Source: Ehretia macrophylla
Lineage: Eukaryota > Streptophyta > Magnoliopsida > Boraginales > Ehretiaceae
Assembly: GCA_037974665.1 (NCBI GenBank)
Contig: CM075775.1
Location: 36,792,152 to 36,856,151 of the forward strand
Reading direction: 5' to 3'
Length of the DNA stretch: 64,000 nucleotides
This document shows positions 37,822 through 48,700 of the stretch, piece by piece. The notes beneath the pieces were generated by a model. The model worked only from the letters and a program-made list of their open reading frames with translations. It had not been told where the DNA came from and ran no database searches. Positions within the stretch are counted from its first letter, which is position 1, and every line of letters begins with the position of its first letter. A program made the translations under genes and the position numbers.

Positions 37822-37929
37822 GGTTTGATACATACAGGACTCTAGAGGTAGCTCATACGGGCTCAAGAGGTAGCTCCCACCACATTTAGGTGTAGCACTT
37901 TTCCCCGCATAGCACTTATTTACTGCCGT
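37822..37929 (-). repeat. Private insert of about 108 bp in LTR 1
   Basis: Between the conserved AACTTGAA and CCGTATC segments the other LTRs have only about 20 bp. This copy has roughly 108 bp that includes two tandem GAGCTACCTCT units about 22 bp apart (minus strand). No target duplication is obvious. Confidence 0.65.
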
Positions 37930-38076
37930 TCAAGTTCATTTTCAGTAATAGTTGTTGCGGCCGGCATCAATCATCCACTTTTCACGCCAAATGGGTATAC
38001 TCCGGATGTACCCCAAAATCCTACGACCCAACTCTCCGAGGAAGTCTAGCCCCCAAGCGAGAGAGGGAATTGGACA

Positions 38077-38137
38077 ATGGTAGTCACGGTTGCACCAGCA
38101 AGCCCAATGCCGCCCAGTGTGCGTGAAATGCTACCAT
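38077..38137 (-). other. Conserved 60-nt hairpin, LTR 1
   Basis: Outer arms ATGGTAG and CTACCAT pair perfectly and are followed inward by TCACG/CGTGA. The inner CACCGG/CCGGTG arms of other copies are weakened here. Confidence 0.7.
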
Positions 38138-38899
38138 GCCAGAACGAAAGGTTGCAACCTTGTATGCAATGCACAATCATAACATTTAACATATCACATT
38201 AGGAGGACAACAAAGTAGGTTTCCTCCGAGCAGTTATAAGTCGCACGTTGGCAAGTAAACACACCAGGCATGCTTTGATATTTAATTTCACTTGTAATAC
38301 GCATGGAGTTATACGAATATTAAACGTCCAGCCATGTAACACATGTAAATCAAGTCATATAACTCATTTCGGGGTTCACGTAATCAAGTAATAAGTTTAT
38401 GCAAGCATGCAACGACGTCTACATAGGACCGGATGCAAGAAAGTCTTCTTATCAACATGTAATCATTGGGAATCACATTTCAAGCATACTTAACATTTAT
38501 TAGGCAGCCCACTAATTGCACAATTAGACACAATAACCATAGGATCAACACTTAGCGAGTTTTCATAGTCAATAGGGTTTCAATTCATGCTTACACGTGC
38601 GATTAAGCCGCAAGTTGTCACGTAATTAAACCCAAGCCATGCATCGGTTAATTAAAACATCCTCAATCATCAAAAACAATCCATACAACATCCAAGTGCC
38701 ACAATCCCAAGCATTCGATACCACAAGAGAAGTTACAGCATTTTTCAAAGCATATCACTAGACAAAAACCTCACTGCAATAGTCTGTTTTCCCATAATCA
38801 TTTAGACAATAAAACAATCTCCAATTCCAGTGAATAAAATTTCAAATCAAATCTTATTGAGTGAACTAAATCCAGAAACAAACCTTGTATCATTTGGAG

Positions 38900-39325
38900 T
38901 TCGGATTCAAGAGTTATAGCTAAAACCGTGAGACTACGCAAAACTGTCCAGATTCGTACATATTTCAAAACTTGCCATTTTTTAGGGTCTTAGGCTCAAA
39001 TTCAGCTTTAGTCTATTTCTGACAAAAATGTCCAGAACTGAAAACTCTAGTAACCTACCAAATTTCATTCTTTGTAGATATCGTTTACTAGGTCAAAACT
39101 GTTTTGTTCTACAAGGACAGTGAACTGCCAAAGACCTGCTCCATTTTCCCAGATTTTCCAGATTTTCCAGATTTAGACACCCTTCGATGTTTAACCATTT
39201 TGGAGACCTTAGAGTCAAAATTGGCCTTGGCCTATTTCTACAAAAAATTCTCAGAACTGGCAAAACTAGTCACCTACCAATTTTCATGCATTTTCAACAT
39301 CATTTACCAGGCAAAATTCACTTCG
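38900..39325 (-). repeat. Internal tandem duplication, LTR 1
   Basis: Two diverged copies of a unit of roughly 210-220 bp, each with an ATGCATGAAA-type start (CATGCAT at 39285; the partner near 39066 is mutated), a CAGAAATAGAC/AGAAATAGGCC block and a CTAAG...CCTCAAAAT-type block. Confidence 0.7.
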
Positions 39326-39842
39326 CTCTAACAAGTCAGAAATCTGCCATTTTCGCGATTTTACCTATCTTCAAGTTCTAGCTAAATATCTTGCCATGCA
39401 TGGTTACAAAAGCTCATGTACACACATATACCACAAGTACAGAGGTAAAAATAGACATATAAGGGCATGCATGTGGTTTTTGAAAGCTTTTAAAAAGGAT
39501 TAACCCTTACCTTAGCCTATTGACAACAAATGATGCTCAAAACTCTTGAAGATGCACAAAAACGTCTTTTCTCCTTGTGTGGCGGAGAGATATTGCTTGA
39601 TTTCCTTAATTCCTAGCTGAGTTACCATGTTCTTAGTATGTGTATGTGGTTAGAACAAAAAGAAATGGAAGAAAACCATCAAAACTTTACCTAGCCTGAA
39701 AATGATGAGTTATGAGCTTGTATGAGACTTTCTTGCGTGTTTGCTTGCTATGGCTTGCTATGGCCGAGCTTGGGAGAGTCTTAGAGAGTCCTTGAGAACT
39801 TGTGAGGAGTCTTGGGAGCTCAAAGGCTGCCTTGGTCGAAAA

Positions 39843-39892
39843 TGGAGAGAGAATGGGAGAGTTTGAGAGGAAAGAGAGAGTTTGAGAGAGAA
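39843..39892 (-). promoter_or_regulatory. Pyrimidine-rich tract, LTR 1
   Basis: GA-rich on the plus strand, hence CT-rich in LTR sense. It lies upstream of a conserved donor-like CTAG|GTAAAG (minus strand, near 39690). A short (TG)n run flanks it at about 39900-39913. Plant core promoters and 5' UTRs often carry such tracts, but function is not shown here. Confidence 0.35.
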
Positions 39893-40345
39893 ATGATGCT
39901 TGTGTGTGTGTGTTGGCCTTGAGCCTTTCAAATCTGAATTTTGTGTCATCTTTAGCATTTTTTTGAGTTGAAATGAAGCATGGCATTGAGAGGGTCAAAA
40001 ATGAGATGCTTGGGTATGGTGTACGTGAATTTTTTATGCATTGTGCTTAGTGCATGTGTCATAGAATGTCTAGGCTTTAATTTAATTGTGCAAAGTTGAT
40101 CAAATTGCCTTGTTTTGGCCGTGTAATGCAAGGGAGAATCCGAAATTTCAGATTCAAGTTAGTATATTTTGGATTATAATAAGTGTAGGTTTATAATAGT
40201 TTATTGGTTAGTTGAGTGTGATAGAATATTTTATTAGTTAGTGGGTTTTGTAGAGAATTTGAATTAGGAATATAATATTGGTTAGCGGATTGTGTAGGAT
40301 TATTTTATTGTCTTGTACTTTGTGTAGGATTCTTTATTGATTAGC

Positions 40346-40800
40346 GTGCGGACACGCTTTCCTAGGTCTAGGGCACGCACTACGAGACACGCACAGAAAT
40401 AAATACGGGGCACGAATCACAAGGTAGACATGAACTACGAGGTAAGACACGTATTTCAAGATAAATGCACGAATTCCAATGCAAATGCACGTAACCCTAG
40501 GTGAATACGCGTAAACCAATGCAAGGCACGTAATTCAATGCAATGCACGTGAATTGAGGTACAACTCTTAAACCTAGGTTATTGCACGCAGTTCAAGGTA
40601 AGAGCACACAAATCAAGCTATCACACGTAAATCGAAGTCATGGCACGTAAGTCGAGGATTAGGGCACACAATTCTAGGTCAAGGCACGTAAGATGAGACA
40701 TGAGCGAAAGACAAGACATGGCACGTAATCCAAGGTCAGTCATAAAATTCTGGGTCGAAGGCACGCAAATCGAGGTAAGACACGTTATTCGGGGTTGGGC
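40346..40800 (-). repeat. ACGTG-rich minisatellite, LTR 1 (about 450 bp)
   Basis: Degenerate units of about 20 bp built around TTACGTGCCTTG-like words (minus strand). It is the longest version among the four LTRs. Confidence 0.8.
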
Positions 40801-40806
40801 CTCACA

Positions 40807-40811
40807 CTCTA
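40807..40811 (+). repeat. Target site duplication, right copy, LTR 1
   Basis: CTCTA directly follows the LTR end (CCTCACA on the plus strand), then ACGTGAAG-type satellite sequence continues. Confidence 0.92.
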
Positions 40812-42426
40812 CGTGAAGTGAAGTTGTCTTGCCCAAGGTGCCATAGGATTCGGTAATAGAAATGTGATGGATTAGGTTGTCGTCCTTTTCGCGGCTCACG
40901 ACGTACGATCCGGGATGGAAAAACAGCGCAAAAGAAGAAAGGTATCCCGAAACTGATGAAAACATTCAATTTTAGGCTTTGAAAACAAGCGCAGCCAATC
41001 AGGATTGCTGCCCCCATCGTAGAGCTCTCGGAGAGGTTTCCAACGGTATGCTGTTCGCCGCGTAACTTCTTACGGATCAAAAGTTATGGGCACCGGAGCG
41101 ACGGAGACTTGGTCCCAATCCCCACGCCCTCGGTTCGCGGGCCCAGCCTCTACGTGCAGCAAACTTGTCTTGGCCAAGGTGCCGTGCGATTCGGTAATAG
41201 AAATGTGATGGATTAGTTTATCGTCCTTTTCGCGGCTCACGATGTACGATCCGGGACGAAAAAACAGCGCAAAAGAAGAAAAGTGTCCCGAAACTGATGA
41301 AAACATTCAATTTTAGGCTCTAAAAATAGGTGCAGCCGAGCAGGCTTGCTGCCCCCGTCGTAGAGCTCTCGAAGAGGTTTCCAACGGAATGCTTTGCACC
41401 GCGTAATTCCTCACGGATCAAAAGTTATGGTCACCGGAGCGACGGAGACCTAGTCCCAATCCTCACGCCCTCGGTTCGCGGGCCCAGCCTCTACGTGAAG
41501 TGAATTTGTTTTGGCCAAGGTGCCATGGGATTTGGCAATAGAAATGTGATGGATTAGTTTGTCGTCCTTTTTGCGGCTCATGACGTACGATCCGGGACGG
41601 AAAAATAGCGCAAAAGAAGAAAAGTGTCCCAAAACTGATGAAATCATTCAAGTTTAGGCTCTGAAAATAGGCGCAGCTATGCAGGCTTGCTGCCTCCGTT
41701 GTAGAGCTCTTGGAGAGCTTTCCAACGGTATGCTATGCGCCGCGCAACTCCTTATGGATCAAAAGTTATGGGCACCGGAGCGACGGAGACCTAGTCCCAA
41801 GCCCCACGCCATCGATTTGCGGGCCCAGCCTCTACGTGAAGCAGAGTTGTCTTGCCCAACGTGCCATGGGATCCAGTAATAGAAATGGGATGTATTAGGT
41901 TGTCATCCTTTTCGCGGCTCACAACATACGATTCGGGACGAAAAAACAGCGCAAAAGAATAAAAGTGTCCCAAAACTGATGAAAACTTTCGATTTTGGGA
42001 TTCGAAAACAGGCGCAGCCGAACAGGCTAGCTGCCCCCATCATAGAGCTCTCAGAGTGCTTTCTAACGGTATGTTGTGCGCTGCGTAACTCCTTACGGAT
42101 CAAAAGTTATGGGCACCGGAGCGACGGAGACCTAGTCCCAAGCCCCACGCCTTCGGCTTGTGGGCCCAGCCTCTACGTGAAGCGAAGTTGTCTTGTGCAA
42201 GGTATCGTGGGATTCAGTAATAGAAATGTGATGGATTAGGTTGTCATCCTTTTCGCGGCTCACGACGTACGATCCGGGATGAAAAAACAGCTCAAAAGAA
42301 GAAAAGTGTCCCGAAACTGATGAAAACGTTCGATTTTGGGCTCCGAAATTAGGCACAACCGAGCAGACTTGTTGACCCCGTCGTAGAGCTCTTGGAGAGC
42401 TTTCCAACGGTATGCTGTGTGCCGCG

Positions 42427-42431
42427 TAACT
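42427..42431 (+). repeat. Target site duplication, left copy, LTR 2
   Basis: TAACT in GCCGCGTAACT, repeated at 46071-46075. Confidence 0.93.
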
Positions 42432-42449
42432 TGTGAGGCCCGACCCCGA

Positions 42450-42852
42450 ATAACGTATGTTACCTTGATTTGCGGGCCATAGACCAAGAATGATATGATT
42501 GACCTTGGATTACGTGCCCTGTCTTGGTTTTTGTGCATGCCTCCTCATTCATGCCTTGACCTAGAATTATGTGCCCTAATCCTCGACCTACGTGCCCCGA
42601 CTTCGAATTGCGTGCGTTGTCTCATTTTGTGTGCCCTAACCTTGAATTACGTGTCCTAACCTAGGTTTAAGAGTCGTACCTTGATTTACGTGCATTGCAT
42701 TGAATTATGTACCTTGTATTGGTTTACGTACATTTACCTAGGGTTGCGTGCATTTGCATTGGAATCTGTGCATTTATCTTGAAGTAAATGCATTAGTCTT
42801 GAAGTTCGTGTCTTATCTCGTAATTCGTGCCCTAGACCTAGGAATCCGTGCC
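42450..42852 (+). repeat. ACGTG-rich minisatellite, LTR 2 (about 400 bp)
   Basis: About 20 degenerate units with words such as TTACGTGCCCTG, CTACGTGCCCCG and TTACGTGTCCTAACC. It ends with CCCTAGACCTAGGAA, which is shared by all copies. Confidence 0.8.
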
Positions 42853-43175
42853 ACCACGTTAATCAAGAAAGAATCCTACACAAAGCACTAGACTATAAAA
42901 TAATCCTACAGACACCACTAACTATTATTATAATCCTAATTCAAATCTCTACAAAATCCACTAACACCTAAATATTATATTTTAAACTCACTACAAGACA
43001 AAATCTCACAAACCTCTAAACATATCCTATATTCTATTCTACCTAAAATCCCTAAATACCCAACATTCTCTTACACACATGCTAAAACAATTCAAAAGAT
43101 GCTCAAAAGATGACACAAAATCTGATTTTTGCATGCCCAGGGCCAACATTTGCATCAACAATTGCAAAAGCTTGT

Positions 43176-43243
43176 ATTTTCTCTCATTTCTCTCACTTTC
43201 CTCACATTTCTCTCTCTCCCTCTCATTCTTCTCTCTCAATCTC
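43176..43243 (+). promoter_or_regulatory. Pyrimidine-rich tract, LTR 2
   Basis: Nearly pure CT sequence, including TCTCTCTCCCTCTC. It is followed about 150 bp downstream by a consensus splice-donor word CTAG|GTAAGT at 43389-43397. Confidence 0.35.
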
Positions 43244-43757
43244 GGCTTTGGGCTGAGTATCTTCATCCCTTAGCTCATCTTCATCATCCTATGGTGCATC
43301 AAGACAAACAACAAGTAAAGGAACTCAACCAAGCTAGCTAGGATGCAAGAATCACACATGCATGCTCCTTGAGTCTTCATTTCGGCCCTAGGTAAGTTTC
43401 TTGGCTTCCATTTCTTTTCTTCTTGTTCTAATCACATGCATGTACTAAGAGCTTGGTCACTAAGCTAGGAAAAATAGAGAAAATTTAGTTGGAACCTCGG
43501 CTAGGCAAAGGAGAAGAAGAAGATTGTGCTTTAACAAGTTTTTGTGCATCTTCTTGGTTGATTGCTAAGGTGAGGGCTAAAACCTTTTGAAAATCCTTCA
43601 AAAATTCACAAGCATGCTCATAAATGTATGTCTTTGCTTCTGTACTTGAGTTATATGTTCGTCCATAAGCTTTCACAACCATGCATGGCAAGATTTTGGC
43701 TTGGAAGTGATGATAGGTGAAGTCGGATTATGTGACAGCTCTCTGACCAGTTGTTTC

Positions 43758-44152
43758 GAGGTAAGTTTGGCTAGGAAAATGATGTTTAAAATGCATGAAA
43801 ATTGGTAGATGACTAGTTTTTCCAGTTTTGAACATTTTTCGCAGAAATAGGCAAAAGCTAATTTCGACTCTAAGGTCCTCAAAATCGCAAATCATTAAAA
43901 TGTGTCCAAATCTGGAAATCTGGAAAAATGAAGCAGGTTTTGGCAGATGCACTAACCTTGTAGAACAAACCAGATTTGACTTAGTAAATGATGTCTAAAA
44001 TGCATGAAATTTGGTGTGCTGCTATATTTTCCAGTTCTAGACATTTTTGTCAGAAATGGACTAAGGCTAAATCTGATCCTAAAGACCTCAAAAACGTCAA
44101 TTATCGAAATGTGTGCAAATCTGGACAGTTTTGTGTTATCCCACTGTTTCGG
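43758..44152 (+). repeat. 209-bp internal tandem duplication, LTR 2
   Basis: ATGCATGAAA occurs at 43791 and 44000. The following GGTAGATGACTAG/GGTGTGCTGCTAT, CAGAAAT and CAAATCTGGA words recur in the same order. The copies are diverged, so the duplication predates the family. Confidence 0.8.
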
Positions 44153-44934
44153 CTATATCTAATGATCCCGAACTCCAATTGATGCAAGGTTTATTTCTGA
44201 TTTTAGTTCACTTATTAAGCTTTAATTTGACATCTTATTCACTGGAATTGGAGATTGTTTGCTTATCTTAATAATTGTGAGAAAACAGCCTATTGCAGTA
44301 AGGGTTTCACTTAGTGTTATGCCTAGAAAAATTGTTGTAACTTCTCTTGTTGAATTAAATGCTTGGGATTGTAGCTTTGGGATATTGTGTGGACTGTTTT
44401 GAATGTTTGAGGATGTTGAATTAAATGATGCATGGCTTGAGATTGACTTTGAATTGGTTTGGGGCTTAAATTGCACGGATATGCACGAAATGGAAACCCT
44501 AATGACTAGATAGGCTTGCTAAGTATTGATCATTTGGATATTGTGTGGAATTATACACTTAGTAGGCTGCCCGTAGTTGCCTTTATAGTCCTAAATGTGA
44601 TTTTGATCATTGCATGTTGACAAATAGGCTTTTCTTGCATCCGAACCCACGTAGATGTTGTTGCATGTTGAATAATCCTATCACTTGATTACATGGACTT
44701 CGAAATGAGTTATATGGCTTGATTTACATGTGTTACATGGCTTCCCGTTTAATGTTCATATAACTCTATATGCCGTTCAAGTGAAATTACTTGTCTTATC
44801 GTGCCCTGCCTGTTTACTTGTCAATGTGCAATCTTATGACTGTCCGGAGGCAACCTACTTTGTTGTCCTCCTAACGTGATATGTTAATGTCATAAATGTG
44901 CACTGCATACAAGGTTGCAACCTTTCATGTCAGT

Positions 44935-44994
44935 ATGGTAGCGATCACGCACACCGGGCAGCATCGGGCTTGTTGGTGTACCTGTGACTACCAT
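44935..44994 (+). other. Conserved 60-nt hairpin, LTR 2
   Basis: ATGGTAG/CTACCAT outer stem, a further pairing GATCACGCACACC / GTGTACCTGTGA interrupted by small bulges, and a GGCAGCATCGGGCTT apex. Confidence 0.72.
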
Positions 44995-45175
44995 TGTCCC
45001 ATTCCCTCTCTCGCTTGGGGGCTAGACTTCCTCGGAGAGTTGGGTCGTAGGATTTCGGGGTACATCCAGAGTACACCCACTTGGCGTGATATGGGGATGA
45101 ATTGAGGCCGGCCGCAACAACTGATACTGGAATTGATTTGAGAGCAAAAGCTCACCGTATCCTTTTTACTATGTG

Positions 45176-45183
45176 TATAAGTA
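45176..45183 (+). promoter_or_regulatory. Candidate TATA box, LTR 2
   Basis: TATAAGTA within GTGTATAAGTACTCTCG. It is conserved in position in LTRs 3 and 4 and followed by CGCTTGG and a CCTCGGGGAGGAAAG block. It lies about 0.9 kb from the LTR end. The transcription start is not known. Confidence 0.35.
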
Positions 45184-45391
45184 CTCTCGCTTGGTCCCTA
45201 GAGGACCTCGGGGAGGAAAGACTGGTAATTGCATTCTTTACTATTATATTACGTTATGTACTCGCTTGTGATACACATCATGCTTGCAAAAGGGTTTTCA
45301 TAAGATTGAACCGAAAAATGAGTTTCAAAACCTATTTCTCGTTCCCCCTCGCTGAGTTCATAAGGACTCACCCTCTTTTATCATCTCAGGT

Positions 45392-45451
45392 GAAGAAGAT
45401 CAAGAACAGGTACCCGAGGACGATGTGCCTAACGACGATTCCTTGGAGTGA
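45392..45451 (+). other. Conserved 19-codon acidic frame with stop, LTR 2
   Basis: Reads EEDQEQVPEDDVPNDDSLE and then TGA, right after the acceptor-like TTATCATCTCAG|GT. An upstream in-frame TGA means it would need splicing, or a start inside the preceding 11 codons, to be translated. Confidence 0.45.
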
Positions 45452-45547
45452 GTGCCTGTCCTATGTGCTTTGCGTGAATATGGCTATTTATGAACTATGC
45501 TACTTGAAGACTATTTCTTTTATGTTGCTCAATGTTTGTATTGTAAA

Positions 45548-45572
45548 AGACCCCCGTTGTAATTTGGGGTCT
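45548..45572 (+). other. Stem-loop near the LTR 3' end, LTR 2
   Basis: Perfect 7-bp arms AGACCCC and GGGGTCT around an 11-nt loop, followed by TAATTTTGGTTTGTACTG. It may mark the polyadenylation region of the LTR. Confidence 0.5.
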
Positions 45573-46070
45573 AATTTTGGTTTGTACTGATATTGCTAGA
45601 CAGACACTAGACATTACTATGATCGTTTTGCTATTATCTATCATAGGTTACGACGTATTAGTTAAGGTCTAAGTAAATGAACCTATCCAATCTTAAACAG
45701 GTACTCGCTATTAAGCTAAGATCAACAGGTACTTTTGTAACGAGGATAAACAATCAAACGAGACATAGTATCATGCTAGGTTATAAATCAAACGAGACAT
45801 CGAGATAACCAATAGGCATTTCAATTGATATTAAATAGTAATCCTAGTTAGAAATGAAACTTGAGATTAGAAAATTTTGAGGCGTTTAGAGAATTATGCC
45901 AAATCAAAGAGTCCAATTACAACCGTTATGCTGCCAGTTTTCTGGAAAACTTTGGAGTCTAGACTCAAACGTTAAGTGTTAAATCTTCATGAACGGTTAA
46001 GTACGAGACGTGACTTGAATGTTTAGATCACACTCTAGTCTAACCTTATAGGCTGGGTTGGGACGTGACA

Positions 46071-46075
46071 TAACT
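46071..46075 (+). repeat. Target site duplication, right copy, LTR 2
   Basis: TAACT follows GACGTGACA and continues as TAACTCCTTACAG satellite. Confidence 0.93.
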
Positions 46076-47022
46076 CCTTACAGATCAAAAGTTATGGGCA
46101 TCGGAGCGACAGAGACTTGGTCCCATGCCCCACGCACTCGGTTTACGAGCCCAGCCTCTACGTCAAAGCGAAGTTGTCTTGCCCAAGGTGTCGTGGGATT
46201 CAGTAATAGAAATGTGATGGATTAGGTTGTCATCCTTTTAGCGACTCACGACGTACGATCCGGGACGGAAAAACAGCGCAAAAGAAGAAAAGTGTCATAA
46301 AACTGATGAAAATGTTCAATTTTGGGCTTGAAAAACAGGTACAGTTGAGCAGGCTTGTTTCCCCCATTGTAGAGCTCTCCGAGAGCTTTCCTACGGTATG
46401 TTATGTGCCGCGTAACTCCTTACGGATCAAATGTTATGGGCACCGGAGCGACGGAGACCTGGTCCCAAGCCCTACGCCTTCGGTTTGCATCCCCAGCCTC
46501 TACGTGTAGTGAAGTTGTCTTGCCCAAGGTGCCATGGGATTCAGTAATAGAAATGTGATGTATTACGTTATCGTCCTTTTCGTGGCTAACGACGTACGAT
46601 CCGGGACGGAAAAATAGCGTAAAAGAAGAAAAATATCCCAAAACTGATTAAAACATTCAATTTTGGGCTCTGAAAACAGGCGCAGCTGAGCAGGCTAGCT
46701 GCCCTCGTTGTAGAGCTCTTGGAGAGCTTTCCAACGGTATGCTGTGCGCCGTGTAACTCATTACGGATCAAAAGTTATGGGCACCGGAGCGAAGGGGACC
46801 TGGTCCCAAGCCCCACACTCTCGGTTTACGAGCCCAGCCTCTACGTGAAGCGAAGTTGTCTTGCCCAAGGTGTCGTGAGATTCGGTAATAGAAACGTGGT
46901 GGATTAGCTTGTCGTCCTTTTCGCCACTCACGACATACGATCCGGGATGAAAAAACAGCGCAGAAGAAGAAAAGTGTCCCGAAACTAATGAAAACGTTCG
47001 ATTTTGGGCTCTGAAAATAGTC

Positions 47023-47027
47023 GCAGA
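47023..47027 (+). repeat. Decayed target site duplication, left copy, LTR 3
   Basis: GCAGA here and GCAAC at 50637. The satellite normally reads GCAGC at this position, so each copy has one substitution. Confidence 0.65.
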
Positions 47028-47044
47028 TGTGAGGCCCAACCTCG

Positions 47045-47258
47045 ATTTGCTTGCGATACCTCGTTTCATGTGCCTTAACCTCGAATTGCGTGCCTTGACC
47101 TAGGTTCAAGAGTCGTGTCTTATTTTATGTGCCTTGCATCGAATTACGTGCATTCATTTAGAGTTGCGTGCATTTACTTGGGAAACGTGCTTTCGTCTCG
47201 TAGTTCGTGCTTTACCTCGTAGTGCATGCCCTAAACCTAGGAAAGCGTGCCCGCATGC
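47045..47258 (+). repeat. ACGTG-rich minisatellite, LTR 3 (about 215 bp)
   Basis: About ten degenerate units of about 20 bp, for example TTACGTGCATTC and TTGCGTGCCTTGACC. About half the length found in LTRs 1 and 2. Confidence 0.75.
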
Positions 47259-47744
47259 TAATCAAGAAAGCACCTTGCACGAAGCACTAGATTATTAATT
47301 AATCCTACAAATTCTGCTAACTAATATTAAAATGCTAAGTCAATGCACTAGAAGACAAAATTTTACCAAAAGCTAAACATTCTTATTCTTTATTCTTTAT
47401 TCTTTTGCATATTCCAAGCACGTACAATTAAACAAGGCATAAAGCATGACAAAATTCAGAAATTTTACAAGCTTGGCCGACCATGTGAAGAGCTTGAGCA
47501 TGCTTTGCAACTTTAAAACAAAACCATGCTAAAAGATGATACAAAAGCAGAATTTTTGCCAAGCCCAAGGCCGAGACAAGCATGCAACAATTTTCTAACA
47601 ATTTCACCTTCCTTTTTGCCCTCAAATTCTCTCTAATTCTCAGCCCACTCAATTGCCCATGCTAAGATAATTCAAATGCTCAAAAGAAATGGCACAAATC
47701 AGATTTGTAGAAGCTCAAGGCCGACCATATGCTCAAACACATCA

Positions 47745-47794
47745 TTGTCTTTCTCCCAACTCTCATTCTCTCATTTTTTCTCTCTCTCTCTCAG
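47745..47794 (+). promoter_or_regulatory. Pyrimidine-rich tract, LTR 3
   Basis: TCATTGTCTTTCTCCC followed by (TC)n runs. A donor-like CTAG|GTATGT follows at about 47937-47945. Confidence 0.35.
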
Positions 47795-48304
47795 CCAAAG
47801 CTGCACCCTCAAGTTCCATAGCTTAAGCTCACCTCCTAAAGCTCACCAAGACACTCAAGGACCCTAGGAAGCTCGACCAAGCAAGCTAGAAGCAAGAAAA
47901 GTTGCATGCAAGCTCATAGAACACTCATTTCGGCCCTAGGTATGTTGATAGCTTTTCTTTCATCTTCCTTTTGTTCTAACCACATGCACCTACTAAGGAC
48001 ATGGTAACTCAGCTAGGAATTAAGGAAATCAAGCAATATCTCTTGGCCAAACAAGGAGAGAAGACCATTTGTGCATCTTCAAGAGTTTTGAGCATCATTT
48101 GTTGTCAATAGGCTAAGGTGAGGGTTAATCTTTTTTAAAAGCTTTCAAAAACCATATGCATGCCTTCATATGTCTATTTTTACCTCTGTACTTGTGGTAT
48201 ATGTGTGTACATGAGCTTTTGTAACCATGCATGGCAAGATATTTAGCTAGAATTTGAAGATAGGTGAAATCGCGAAAATGGCAGATTTCTGACTTGTTAG
48301 AGCG

Positions 48305-48700
48305 AAGTGAATTTGGCCTGGTTGATGATGTTGAAAATGCATGAAAATTGGTAGGTGACTAGTTTTACCAGTTCTAAGAATTTTTTGTAGAAATAGGCCA
48401 AGGCCAATTTTGACTCTAAGGTCTCCAAAATGGAAAAACATCAAAGGGTGTCTAAATCTGGAAAATCTGGAAAAATGGAGCAGGTTTTTGGCAGTTCACT
48501 GTCCTTGTAGAACGAACCTGGTTTGACTTAGTAAATGATATCTAAAATGCATGAAATTTAGTAGGTGGCTAGATTTTTCAGTGTTAGACATTTTTGTCAG
48601 AAATAGACTAAAGCTAAATCGGACCCTAAGAGCCTCAAAATTGGCAAGTATGTAAATATGTACGAATCTGGACAGTTTTGCGTAGTCTCACTGTTTTAGC
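48305..48700 (+). repeat. 209-bp internal tandem duplication, LTR 3
   Basis: ATGCATGAAA at 48338 and 48547. The first unit has an extra short TCTGGAAAA duplication, shared with LTR 1. Confidence 0.8.

Larger units (their letters stand above)
36902..40806 (-). mobile_element. Solo LTR 1 of a Ty3/gypsy chromovirus (3905 bp)
   Basis: Read on the minus strand it begins TGTGAGGCCCAACC and ends GGTTGGGGCGTGACA. The terminal inverted repeat is imperfect (TGTGAGGCC against TGTCACGCC). It is flanked by a perfect 5-bp CTCTA duplication. No internal gag-pol sequence is present, so it is a solo LTR left by LTR-LTR recombination. Family assignment rests on the matching LTR start next to the polypurine tract of element 4. 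It is the longest copy because of a long ACGTG minisatellite and a private insert of about 108 bp. Its middle part closely resembles LTR 3 and its 5' part resembles LTR 2. Open frames inside it are short and not gene-like. Confidence 0.93.
40807..42431 (+). repeat. Satellite array block 3 (about 4.8 units)
   Basis: Starts with the second CTCTA of LTR 1, so the monomer resumes in register. TACGG landmarks at 41071, 41412, 41754 and 42095 give periods of 341-342 bp. It ends at the TAACT target site of LTR 2. Confidence 0.95.
42432..46070 (+). mobile_element. Solo LTR 2 of the same chromovirus family (3639 bp)
   Basis: Begins TGTGAGGCCCGACC and ends GGTTGGGACGTGACA, flanked by a perfect TAACT duplication, with no internal region. 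It carries every conserved module of the family in order. Its first kilobase is closest to LTR 1 (shared GAATAACG start and AATCCTACACAAAG). Its central part is closest to the LTR of element 4. The longest open frame (about 45102-45590, plus) overlaps the conserved 3' modules and has no recognised domain. Confidence 0.94.
46071..47027 (+). repeat. Satellite array block 4 (about 2.8 units)
   Basis: Resumes at TAACTCC in register with block 3 and is interrupted at AATAGTCGCAGA by LTR 3. Confidence 0.95.

Noticed and set aside
42891..42902. TATAAAATAAT near the LTR 2 start as the LTR promoter
   Set aside because: It is not conserved in LTRs 3 and 4 (TTATTAATTAAT, CAATAATTAAT), unlike the TATAAGTA site about 2.3 kb downstream.
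45102..45590. 162-codon plus-strand open frame in LTR 2
   Set aside because: It lies wholly in the LTR and its length is not kept in the other copies. Only the short 3' part is conserved, and that is reported as a finding rather than a gene.
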